Below, piece by piece: positions 54,100 to 64,000 of a stretch of 64,000 nt of DNA. The stretch spans positions 138,910,596 through 138,974,595 of the forward strand of contig NC_067495.1 in assembly GCF_947179515.1 (NCBI RefSeq). The letters run 5' to 3'. Every line of letters starts with the position of its first letter. Position 1 is the stretch's first letter. Below the pieces are notes generated by a model that did no database searches, was not told the origin of the DNA, and saw nothing but the letters and a program-made list of their open reading frames with translations. The translations under genes and the position numbers were made by a program. The DNA is from Apodemus sylvaticus. Lineage: Eukaryota > Chordata > Mammalia > Rodentia > Muridae.

Positions 54100-56648
54100 T
54101 TTTTTACTGTCCCACAATTTTATTTTTTTATTCGATATATTTTTATCTACATTTCAAATGATTTCCCCTTTTCTAGCCCCCCACTCCCCGAAAGTCCCGC
54201 AAGACCCTTCTCTCCTCCTGTCCTCCCACCCACCCCTTCCCACTTCCCCGTTCTGGTTTTGACCTATACTGCTTCACTGAGTCTTTCCAGAACAAGGGGC
54301 CACTCTTCCTTTCTTCTTGTAACTCATTTGATGTGTGGATTATGTTTTGGGTATTCCAGTTTTCTAGGTTAATATCCACTTATTAGTGAGTGCATACCAT
54401 GATTCACCTTTTGAGTCTGGGTTACCTCACTTAGTATTATGTTCTCTAGCTCCATCCATTTGCCTAAGAAATTCATGAATTCATTGTTTCTAATGGCTGA
54501 ATAGTACTCCATTGTGTAGATATACCACATTTTTTGCATCCACTCTTCTGTTGAGGGATACCTGGGTTCTTTCCAGCATCTGGCAATTATAAATAGGGCT
54601 GTTATGAACATAGTAGAGCATGTATCCTTATTATATGGTGGGGAATCCTCTGGGTATATGCCCAGGAGTGGTATAGCAGGATCTTCTGGAAGTGAGGTGC
54701 CCAGTTTTCAGAGGAACCGCCAGACTGATTTCCAGAGTGGTTGTACCAATTTGCACCCCACCAGCAGTGGAGGAGTGTTCCTCTTTCTCCACACTCTCTC
54801 CAACACCTGCTGTCTCCTGAATTTTTAATCTTAGCCATTCTGACTGGTGTAAGGTGAAATCTTAGGGTTGTTTTGATTTGCATTTCCCTAATGACTAATG
54901 AAGTTGAGCATTTTTTAAGATGCTTCTCTGCCATCCGAAGTTCTTCAGGTGAGAATTCTTTGTTTAACTCTGTACCCCATTTTTTAATAGGGTTGTTTGG
55001 TTTTCTGGGGTCTAACTTCTTGAGTTCTTTATATATATTGGATATTAGCCCTCTATCTGATGTAGGATTGGTGAAGATCTTTTCCCAATTTGTTGGTTGC
55101 CAATTTGTCCTCTTGATGGTGTCCTTTGCCTTACAGAAACTTTGTAATTTTATGAGGTCCCATTTGTCAATTTTTGATCTTAGAGCATACGCTATTGGTG
55201 TTCTGTTCAGAAACTTTTTCCCTGTACCGATGTCCTCAAGGGTCTTCCCCAGTTTCTTTTCTATTAGCTTCAGAGTGTCTGGCTTTATGTGGAGGTCCTT
55301 GATCCAATTGGATTTGAGCTTAGTAAGAGGAGACAAGGATGGATCAATTCGCATTCTTCTGCATGATGACCTCTAGTTGAACCAGCACCATTTGTTGAAA
55401 AGGCTATCTTTTTTCATTGGATGTTTTCAGCCTCTTTGTCGAGGATCAAGTGGCCATAGGTGTGTGGGTTCATTTCTGGATCTTCAATCCTGTTCCATTG
55501 ATCCTCCTGCCTGTCACTGTACCAATACCATGCAGTTTTTAACACTATTGCTCTGTAGTATTGCTTGAGGTCAGGGATACTGATTCCCCCAGAATTTCTT
55601 TTGTTGCTGAGAATAGTTTTAGCTATCCTGGGTTTTTTGTTATTCCAGATGAATTTGATAATTGCTCTTTCTAACTCTGTGAAGAATTGAGTTGGGATTT
55701 TGATGGGTATTGCATTGAATCTGTATATTGCTTTTGGCAAAATGGCCATTTTAACTATATTGATTCTACCGATCCATGAGCATGGGAGGTTTTCCCATTT
55801 TTTGAGGTCTTCTTCCATTTCCTTCTTCAGAGTCTTGAAGTTCTTGTCATACAGATCTTTCACATGTTTGGTAAGAGTCACCCCAAGATACTTTATACTG
55901 TTTGTGGCTATACCAAAACCACACAAAGATCCAACAAAGAAAGAGAACTTCAGACCAATTTCCCTTATGAACATCGGTGCAAAAATACTCAATAAAATTC
56001 TTGCCAACCAAATCCAAGAACACATCAAAACGATCATCCACCATGATCAAGTAGGCTTTATCCTGGGAATGCAGGGTTGGTTCAATATACGGAAATCCAT
56101 CAATGCAATCTACTACATAAACAAACTCAAAGAAAAAAACCACATGGTCATTTCATTGGATGCTGAAAAAGCATTTGACAAAATTCAGCATCCCTTCATG
56201 CTTAAAGTCTTGGAAAGAACAGGAATTCAAGGCCCAAACGTAAACATAGTAAAAGCAATATACAGCAAACCGGTAGCCAGCATCAAACGAAATGGAGAGA
56301 AACTTGAAGCAATTCCACTAAAATCAGGGACTAGACAGGGCTGTCCCCTTTCTCCTCATCTTTTCAATATTGTACTTGAGGTACTAGCTTGGGCAATTCG
56401 ACAACAGAAGGAGGTCAAAGGGATACAAATTGGAAAGGAAGAAGTCAAACTATCATTATTTGCAGATGACATGTTAGTCTACCTAAGTGACCCAAAAAAC
56501 TCCACTAGAGAACTCCTACAGCTAATAAACAACTTCAGCAAAGTGGCAGGTTATAAAATCAACTCAAGCAAATCAGTGGCCTTCCTATACTCAAAGGATA
56601 AGCAGGCTGAGAAAGAAATTAGGGAAATGACCCCCTTCACAATAGCCA
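54100..56648 (-). mobile_element. Inverted (twin-primed) L1 with TSD and interrupted tail
   Basis: The 3' part is minus strand: tail at about 54118, 3'UTR, and ORF2 back to the ATNSIKYLGV stretch at 55911. The 5' part (55910-56648) is flipped to plus and encodes IPKPHKDPTKK through KEIREMTPFTIAT. In an intact ORF2 these outer ends are directly adjacent (TIAT/NSIKYLGV), so nothing was lost between the segments. The inner junction shares 'at' (55910-55911). TSD 'caagatactacttttt' at 54084-54099 and 56649-56664. Between the T run after the TSD and the L1 tail are 12 non-L1 bases (54106-54117). Confidence 0.95.
54602..55354 (-). pseudogene. L1 ORF2 C-terminal remnant (250-aa open stretch)
   Basis: Minus-strand open frame from MRIDPSLSPLTKLKSNWIKD through KEFSPEELRMAEKHLKKCST to CWRECGERGTLLHCWWG. 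The second Cys of the C-X3-C motif is present, but a 1-bp loss near 54756 ('ttgcaccccacc') shifts the frame so the last Cys and the true C-terminus are read elsewhere. It is the C-terminal third of ORF2 only. Confidence 0.88.
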
Positions 56649-56716
56649 CAAGATACTACTTTTTAAATGATTGTAAATGTGTAAAAATAATCTTGCAACT
56701 ACTTTCATGTTCATGA
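55700..56716 (+). pseudogene. Inversion-created chimeric ORF: antisense L1 leader + RT domain (338 aa)
   Basis: Longest ORF in the window. Residues 1-70 are antisense L1 sequence (55700-55909). From about residue 71 (the IPKPHKD block) the frame is genuine ORF2 and contains the RT fold: VISLDAEKAFDKIQ with motif-A Asp at about 154, SGTRQGCPLS at about 209-218, and FADDM at about 254-258. It lacks the endonuclease, thumb and Cys-rich domains and ends with about 25 non-L1 residues past the right TSD. The open frame is a by-product of the inversion; there is no evidence of expression. Confidence 0.85.
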
Positions 56717-56879
56717 TTGTCTGTTATAATTATGGCCATATGAGCATATGTTAAAATAATTTTTATCTGGTTATAAGTTGACATTCTATAACATTTTTAA
56801 ACAATGTGTATATGCCCTTGAGCTGAATATACATTACATAGTAGATGGTCTTCCATATATAAAGAAAATACAGTTCAAT

Positions 56880-57125
56880 TAGTTAAGGGGACATATTGTT
56901 CTGTCAGAGGACCTGGATTCTGTTCCCAACATCCATATTATACATCTCCAAACTGTCTGTTAACTCCAGTTTTAGGGGATATGGTGCTTGCTTCTGTCAT
57001 ACATAGGCACTGCATTCATGTGTGCAAATATATGCATGTATATTCCCTTGTTTTCTCTCTGTCTCTGTCTCTCTTATACACACATACAGACACAAACTGG
57101 CACTCACACAAACACAATTAAATAA
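56880..57125 (+). mobile_element. B3 SINE
   Basis: Plus-strand order: 'agttaaggggacatattgtt' (decayed head), 'agaggacctggattctgttc', 'tgttaactccagttttaggg', 'ggcactgcattcatgtgtgc', and a CA-rich tail with 'acacaattaaataaaactt'. Confidence 0.65.
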
Positions 57126-57223
57126 AACTTAAAATGGACAGAGATCCTTGTGCTTCATCTAGTGACAGAATTGCATTATCCAAGAAAATATATTAATCAT
57201 TAGAACATATATATTTTACTTGA

Positions 57224-57557
57224 TTTTTATTAGATATTTTCTTTATTTACATTTCAAATGTTATCTCCTTTCCTCATTTCTCCTCTGAAAACCCCGATCC
57301 CCCTCCTTGCTCACCAACCCACCCACTCCCTCCCCCCTTGCCCTCCCATTCCTCTATACTGGGGTATTGAGCCTTCACAGGAACAAGGGTCCATCCTCCC
57401 ATTGATGTCTGACAAGGCCATCCTTTGTTACACATGTAGCTGGAGCCATAGGTCCCTCCATGTGTACTCTTTGGTTCGTGGTTTATTCCCTGGGAGCTCT
57501 GGAAGTACTGGTTGGTTCATATTGTTTTCTTTCAGTTCCTTGGGTCCTTTCTCTAGA
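57224..57557 (-). mobile_element. 5'-truncated L1 3'UTR with 17-bp TSD
   Basis: Reversed tail 'ttttattagatattttcttt' and 3'UTR to 'ttgggtcctttctctaga'. TSD 'atatatattttacttga' at 57207-57223 and 'atatatattgtacttga' at 57558-57574, one mismatch. Older 3'UTR type, like 3547-4085 and 37564. Confidence 0.93.
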
Positions 57558-57574
57558 ATATATATTGTACTTGA

Positions 57575-58118
57575 AATAATGTATTCTGTTAAGAAATGGA
57601 GAAGCCAAATAAAACATATGGAACACTGAATGTGAAGAGGGAGAGAATTCTAAAATGTTGAAGGCAATGTTATGGAATGACTTAATTGAGATAATGACAT
57701 TCCTGAAAAAGTTGAAAAAAGTTGGTCCACGTACATAGACAGATTAGAACAGAGCGTGAACTCTTTTTTCTTTTGAGATAACTTCACAGTTTTCTGTTTC
57801 TTCTCAGCCTTAGAGTTTTCATCTTTTTTTTTATGCCTTCTATGGATTCTACATATTTATGGTCTCCTTTGAATTAAGGGCCATCTTGAATAACTTAGCA
57901 ATGCTTTAGATTAAAGAATACTTTACATCATTTAAAAATCATGATGATTTTGAGAATTCAGAATATATTTGTATTGTCATATGAGGTCACAGTCTCTAAG
58001 ATGCATGATCCTGAAAAGATTATACCATCTATCTTGATTAGTTACTTGTAGGTTCCTTTATAATGTTGAAAAATAAAATCTTCTGGTTTTGGCTACATCC
58101 ATCATAAAATAGCATTTA

Positions 58119-58121
<3 letters not shown>
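57575..58121. other. Unassigned DNA
   Basis: About 550 bp with nothing recognised. Confidence 0.4.

Positions 58122-58193
<72 letters not shown>
58122..58193. repeat. (TC)n(AC)n compound microsatellite
   Basis: TC run followed by AC run, then GA-rich sequence to about 58254. Confidence 0.97.
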
Positions 58194-58194
<1 letters not shown>

Positions 58195-58254
58195 TAGAGT
58201 CAGAGACACACAGAGACAGAAAGACAGAAAGTCGGAGAGACACACAGAGAGAAT

Positions 58255-59067
58255 TAATATCTTGGTTATTTAGAAATCATTAAATTATTCCAAATTTATT
58301 TTGTTTTAAATTTATCACATTTAGAATCCTATATATAGGGTTCAAGAAGTAAGAGAAATCCTGAAAGAAGTTTATATTTTACATAAAACAGAATGCTCCT
58401 AAATTATTCGTAGATGCACATAATTGATATTAGCATTTCAATATCAAAGACACTTTGGAGGTTGTTACAACCACATAATTTCATGAATCTTTTCCTAGCA
58501 TGGGCCAATAAAGAATGCACTAAAAAAAAAGAAGCATAATTCCAAAGCAATTTTATATTTTTTGATTCTATTTGTGAGCCCAAATCTAAAAGCAGCCCTC
58601 TCATTTTTCTTCTATAAAAAGGTACTTTTGTCAAATCAATCATGGTCAGAAGAAATAAATGTAATGGTAAATGGTTTGCAATTATATGAAGCTGCCTGTT
58701 CAATCCTCCTTCATGGGAGGTGTTGGTTAAAAAAAGGAAGAGTAGTCTCTTCCCAATGCAATTTTCTGTGTGGTAGTGTTTTTCATAATTTTAGTTGGCT
58801 TTGAATGCCGTACCTTATGTGTAATATGTAAAAACTTCCATTATAGCATAATATATGTAGCTTCTGAGAAGACTGAGACAGATCCTAGGTGGGAAATACT
58901 TTGAATCTATACATTGTTACATAAGTTGGAATCATTATTTTTTTAGGTTACCAGTAACTGAGTAGCCAACAGGTACAAAACTCACTTGTACTAGGTATAT
59001 TTACTATATGAAAGGTATTTTTGACATGACTTAATGATGAATTGTCAACACAGGTGAGTACATTGCA
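58255..59067. other. Unassigned AT-rich DNA
   Basis: About 800 bp. Overlapping short ORFs on both strands (58404-58703, 58562-58804) with no domain. Confidence 0.4.
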
Positions 59068-59068
59068 A

Positions 59069-59100
<32 letters not shown>

Positions 59101-59101
59101 G

Positions 59102-59138
<37 letters not shown>
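59069..59138. repeat. Compound (TA)n/(TG)n microsatellite
   Basis: TA run with a single TACA interruption passing into a TG run. Confidence 0.96.
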
Positions 59139-59139
<1 letters not shown>

Positions 59140-62103
59140 CTTCCTAAGCTCTGTGCCCTTGCACCTCAGCTGCTATTCAGTGAGTGTTGTCATTTCTATA
59201 TTTCTCCTCCCTTGGTTAGTGCTACTAAAATACTTGAAATGTGGCACAGGAGCTATTTTTTCATATCATGATAATAAATGTTCAATTTATAAAAGATACT
59301 TTAAATACCTTACTGATCAAATGGAATTGAAGTACTACTAAATACTATAATTGTTGTCATTTAATATTCTTGGAATACCAAGAAATTTTCTAGTTAATGT
59401 GTCAATGTTGTGGGGAATTTTCCCCCTGCCTCATCTGTACACTCTATTCATTTACTCTCCAAGATTTACTGGCAATCCTGTGACTCTGAGGGCTTCCCTT
59501 CAAATTTGTGCTTATCACTCTGGCACATGATTTATGCTGTTCATATAGATTCATAGAGTTCCATTAGGGTTAAAACCAGAATGACTGCTCCCTTGTTTTT
59601 ATGTTCCTTCTTTTACTTTAATTTTGGGGCTTTACATTTGATAGCCTGATATTATTTTATATATTTCTTTAAGGGCATCTGTTTACAAAATGTGTTCCAA
59701 CCTGCCAGAGTTACATTTATTTGAATACTACTTGCAAATAGCACATTATGATTTTGCAACTTTGGAACATCTTATCATGGTTGTATAGGAGTTTGTTACT
59801 ACATATAAAATGTTGATAAAGTTCTAAAATATATATTGATATCAATTATCAAGACCATCTTATAACATGAAAACTTCTCAGATTTAAAATGGAACAGATT
59901 TTTGCCTAAGGGCTATTAAAGTTAACCTTCTTCTCCTATTCAAATGACAGGGGCACAGCTAACCTTTAATTGGGCCAGATGTTCTGAAGTGGCAATAAAG
60001 GTTCTAGCTAAATGGAGTGATTTAGATGACAAAAGAAATTACAATCTCTCCACTGCCAATTCAATTAAAAGATGTTACATTTGTATTTGAAAAGAATGTG
60101 TCAGCTGCACAGAAGACTGATTGTAATGCCATGAAAAGGTGCATTTGTCCAGAATTATATGTGCACTGTATGCAGGCATATGCTTGTATACTTTGGAAAA
60201 CATCAAACTGGAAATTACAAGAATGCCATGGTGAGACTTAAAAGCTTTTTCTGAGTTTGTGACCATGCTCAAAACAGAGAAGCTTCCTAATTCTCTGGCA
60301 ACATTTTATTACTCAACTTAGTCAATGTGCCACATAATGGATGCTTTACATTGCCTAGGTATAGCAAATAGGTTTTGAGGTTGAAATAAAGGTTCTTAAG
60401 CTGGGATATTTGATATAAGCCTCACCAAATGGGTTACTGTGCACTTTGGCTTGTTGAGTCCTTGAAAACTATTGGTTGTCTATTTGAGAGGAGTGTAATT
60501 AGTGCAATTTGTCAAGGCTTGTGTAATATAAAGTACAAATCCTAAATGTGGAATGAAAAGGTAGTAATTATCAGTTTATTTTCTTAAGATTGCCTTTTTT
60601 AAACTTTATATACATATGGAGGATGTATGTGTTAAGGGAGACACATCCTACCATGAATTCTTTAATATGTAGCATTAGCTTTTCCAAGTGACTAATTTAC
60701 ATGATTTATCAATTACTTGATATCATTGTTTAGCTATACATAGTTCCTACAAATCATCTATGACAATTGTTTTTTGACTCTCATTGTTTTCTTTATAATC
60801 TAGTCAATTAGAAATTATAATTCTCCACATCCATGCCAGCATCTGCTAATTGTCAATATGCAGCAATATGTAGATTTTAAAAGAATTTACTGCTATTATT
60901 TTGTTTAAATTATGTATATATGTGTGGATCTGTCCATCTGAATGAAAGAGTTCTTCAAAGAGGGCTTCAGTTTCCCTGAAACTAGAATTAGAGATTGGTG
61001 TGAACCAACATATCTATGCTGGAAACTGGATCATGGACATCTGTAAGTGCAACAAATACCCTTAAGCACTACTCCTAGAGTAATCTTTGAGAAAACAATG
61101 TTTATATTGCTTGTTCGCACCTTCTATCTTCTGATTGCTATCTGTCAAGGTGGAGAGCTTCTGATAATCAAGGCTTGTAAAATACTTCCCTTTTTACCTG
61201 TTTTGGTATCACATTGTTATCAATGGATGGATTAGTCTACTCCAATCCCACATCTTGCTTTTCTCACCTTTATCTCTTCACCAGACTGATAATGCAATTC
61301 TCATACATCTGTTTCACTTCTACATTTTGAGGGAGCAATGGCTTCTCTTTTTACTTGGTCCCTGGTACCTCATACCTCATACCTCAGTATGTATTAATGT
61401 TTTCTTTAACATTATGCCCAATTCTAAATTCCCCATTGATCAAGGTGTCTTCGAAATCCCTGCTGAGTCAGTCCTACATTCTTAGAAATACCCTGTCCAC
61501 TGCTATTTCAATCTTCCAATTCACATTAATTTTAGTCTCATTGTAATGTTCCTTTTAAGTAAAAAAAGTTTTAAACTAAATATTATGCATTCTGTTTTTA
61601 TAATAATTAATGAAATCATTTTTTTCTAATTGCTTTTCCATATATTACCAAATATATACAATGTTAAAAGCAATGTTCTAAAATACGAAGTTATAATAAA
61701 ATAATTATTAATAGTGCAACAATATGCTATAAAATATGCTCAAAGAAATGAGGCACAAATGTTTTAGAGTATATCATAATAATTGTGTGTTTGATTTTAA
61801 AAGAGAAATAACATTATCTCAAAATTCATAATCCATTAAACATGTTTAATTATTCAAAATGTTTCCCTTAAAATTTCATATGTATGTGTTGCATGCATAA
61901 TGCATATATGTGTGTGTATGTGAGTATGATCACAGATTAATGGTTGTATATAAATTGCCAAAAATGTGAAATGATGAAGCAATTGGTGTGAATCATAGAC
62001 TGTTAGCACAAGATAGTAACACTTTTGTGTTTTTAATATTATTCAAATAAATGCATAAATAAACAAAAGTGCTATCTATTATGGGTGTTATGAGTGAATA
62101 TGT
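59139..62103. other. Longest repeat-poor stretch, function unknown
   Basis: Nearly 3 kb in which I recognise no transposable element, RNA gene or exon. ORFs at 60026-60241 (+, 71 aa), 61047-61235 and 61255-61485 (+) are short with no domain or splice context. Small direct repeats ('tacctcatacctcatacctc' near 61368) are present. Confidence 0.5.
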
Positions 62104-62123
62104 GAAATAAATGCTTTTTTTAA

Positions 62124-63338
62124 TACTTTCTTTTTTTATTTGATATATTTTTTATTTACATTTCAAATGATTTCCCCTTTTCTAGCCCCCCACTCCCCAA
62201 AAGTCCCGTAAGCCCCCTTTTCTCCCCTGTCCTCCCACCCACCCCTTCCCACTTCCCCGTTCTGGTTTTGCAGAATACTTCTTCACTGAGTCTTTCCAGA
62301 ACCAGGGACCACTCCTGCTTTCTTCTTGTACCTCATTTGATGTGTGGATTATGTTTGGGGTATTCCAGTTTTCTAGGTTAATATCCACTTATTAGTGAGT
62401 GCATACCATGATTCACCTTTTGAGTCAGGGTTACCTCACTTAGTATGATGTTCTCTAGCTCCATCCATTTGCCTAAGAATTTCATGAACTCATTGTTTCT
62501 AATGGCTGAATAGTACTCCATTGTATAGATATACCACATTTTTTGCATCCACTCTTCTGTTGAGGGATACCTGGGTTCTTTCCAGCATCTGGCAATTATA
62601 AATAGGGCTGCTATGAACATAGTAGAGCATGTATCCTTATTACATGGTGGGGAATCCTGTGGGTATATGCCCAGGAGTGGTATAGCAGGATCTTCTGGAA
62701 GTGAGGTGCCCAGTTTTCAGAGGAACCGCCAGACTGATTTCCAGAGTGGTTGTACCAATTTGCAACCCTACCAGCAGTGGAGGAGTGTTCCTCTTTCTCC
62801 ACATCCTCTCCAACACCTGCTGTCTCCTGAATTTTTAATCTTAGCCATTCTGACTGGTGTAAGGTGAAATCTCAGGGTTGTTTTGATTTGCATTTCCCTA
62901 ATGACTAATGAAGTTGAGCATTTTTTAAGATGCTTCTCTGCCATCCGAAGTTCTTCAGGTGAGAATTCTTTGTTTAACTCTGTACCCCATTTTTTAATAG
63001 GGTTGTTTGGTTTTCTGGAGTCTAACTTCTTGAGTTCTTTATATATATTGGATATTAGCCCTCTATCTGATGTAGGATTGGTGAAGATCTTTTCACAATT
63101 TGTTGGTTGCCGATTTGTCCTCTTGATGGTGTCCTTTGCCTTACAGAAACTTTGTAATTTTATGAAGTCCCATTTGTCAATTCTTGCTCTTAGAGCATAC
63201 ACTATTGGTGTTCTGTTCAGAAACTTTCTCCCTGTACCGATGTCCTCAAGGGTCTTCCCCAGTTTCTTTTCTATTAGCTTCAGAGTGTCTGGCTTTATGT
63301 GGAGGTCCTTGATCCAATTGGATTTGAGCTTAGTACAA
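62124..63338 (-). mobile_element. 5'-truncated L1, minus strand, with imperfect TSD
   Basis: Reversed tail ('tttgatatattttttattta'), 3'UTR and ORF2 back to the TKLKSNWIKDLHIKPD region, ending at 'gagcttagtacaag'. Candidate TSD 'gaaataaatgcttttt' at 62104-62119 versus 'gaaataactgcttttt' at 63339-63354. A short 'aatactttc' lies between two T runs at the tail. Confidence 0.93.
62768..63202 (-). pseudogene. L1 ORF2 C-terminal remnant (144-aa open stretch)
   Basis: Minus-strand frame covering RIDKWDFIKLQSFCKAKD to CWRGCGERGTLLHCW. It begins after a change at the position normally reading YALRSRID and stops just inside the Cys-rich motif because 'ccctaccagc' replaces the usual 'ccccaccagc' (a premature stop). 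Only the C-terminal part of ORF2 is present. Confidence 0.85.
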
Positions 63339-63356
63339 GAAATAACTGCTTTTTAA

Positions 63357-63430
63357 AAATATCTTTTATCTGTTGAAGAATTTCATATGTGAACACTGTA
63401 TATATATCATTTCTAGTCCTAGTTCTTTCC
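63357..63430 (-). mobile_element. Possible old Lx-like L1 3' end, antisense
   Basis: 'gttgaagaatttcatatgtg' plus 'aacactgtatatatatcatt' resembles the antisense Lx 3' end. Weak. Confidence 0.3.
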
Positions 63431-63794
63431 CCATGTCAACAGATGCTGTGCTCCAGTGTATGAAGTATTCATAGATTCTGGAAGAGAACCTTCTACTGTC
63501 AATTTGAGAAACCAATATGATTTATATTTGTATTCTATATAGTTATTCTTATACATACAGATAAATAACTTCCTTTTATCTTATAAAATTTACTTTACAT
63601 CATTTATTTTTGTTATTACATATTATCATATTATTACAGAATATGAATTATTCATTTTATTTTACTGGACTTTTAATTGAGTAAATTATGCTCTTTTACA
63701 TTTACCTATTTAAATTAAATAACTATTTCATATACCCTTCTGATAAATTTTGTAGAAATTATGCAATGATTTTCTCTTTGAATTGAAAGAACAA
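63431..63794. other. Unassigned AT-rich DNA
   Basis: About 360 bp with nothing recognised. Confidence 0.4.
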
Positions 63795-64000
63795 TCTAGA
63801 TGAAATGTTCTTTTTGAGTATTTCATGCATGAGTACCATATCAGCTCTTCCCTCTCAATTCTCCACCCCTCCCATATGTCCCTACCCCATTTTATTTCAA
63901 ATTCATGACCTCCTTTTCCTTACTTGTTATTTATGTACATACATATTTGCATATTTATAAATACAACCTGCTTAGTTCCTTTAGTGTTATTGTTATATAA
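63795..64000 (-). mobile_element. Old Lx-like L1 3'UTR, antisense, leaving the window
   Basis: 'tgagtatttcatgcatgagt', 'ctccacccctcccatatgtc', 'caaattcatgacctcctttt', 'aaatacaacctgcttagttc' and 'ctttagtgttattgtt' follow the antisense old L1 3'UTR order. It continues beyond the right edge. Confidence 0.6.

Noticed and set aside
1..64000. An active, full-length L1
   Set aside because: No copy has 5'UTR, complete ORF1 and complete ORF2 together; all are truncated, inverted, deleted or frameshifted.

Overview
The window reads as rodent, most likely Mus, intergenic or deep intronic DNA. It is AT-rich, I see no host protein-coding exon, rRNA, tRNA or CRISPR array, and every long open reading frame is LINE-1 sequence or its antisense shadow. 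The mouse assignment rests on the SINE repertoire (two B1 copies with the mouse-type 'ggatttctgagttcg'-like block, a B2, several B3, a B4-like composite), the murine L1 3'UTR type, a URR1 hAT repeat and MaLR-type LTRs. Family names come from memory of consensus sequences; no search was run.

Layout. 1-8.4 kb: the 3' end of an L1 running in from the left, an MaLR LTR, old L1 3'UTR relics, two opposed L1 tails and decayed SINEs. 8.4-13.5 kb: mostly unassigned AT-rich DNA with a B3, an MaLR LTR and old L1 pieces. 13.5-16.9 kb: an inverted L1 nested in an older L1, followed by URR1 and a tail-to-tail LTR pair (to 18.3 kb). 19.6-23.1 kb: another inverted L1 nested in an older L1. 24-33.5 kb: several 5'-truncated L1s, one B1 nested in an old L1, and unassigned gaps. 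33.8-36.5 kb: old L1 split by a solo-LTR-like block. 37.6-39.5 kb: an L1 that keeps its 5'UTR and 3'UTR but has lost most of ORF1 and ORF2. 41.3-46.8 kb: an MaLR LTR split by an inverted L1 with a 3' transduction-like tail, then an older inverted L1 carrying an endonuclease-domain fragment. 46.8-52 kb: unassigned DNA, a TA-repeat/palindrome cluster and a 70-bp L1. 52-57.6 kb: B1, B2, a tandem duplication, and three more L1s, one of them inverted. 57.6-64 kb: the longest repeat-poor stretch (59.1-62.1 kb), then one more L1 and an old L1 tail leaving the window.

How it works together: it does not form a pathway. It is a retrotransposition record. About a third of the window is relatively young L1, always 5'-truncated or internally broken. 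Target-site duplications (TSDs) could be read directly for ten L1 insertions, two B1s and one B2. Five L1 insertions show 5'-segment inversion of the twin-priming type, and two have extra non-L1 sequence before the final poly(A). I found no evidence of an undescribed biological system; the items most worth checking are these insertion structures, one inversion-created chimeric ORF, and some palindromic and duplicated unique DNA near 47.5-48 kb.
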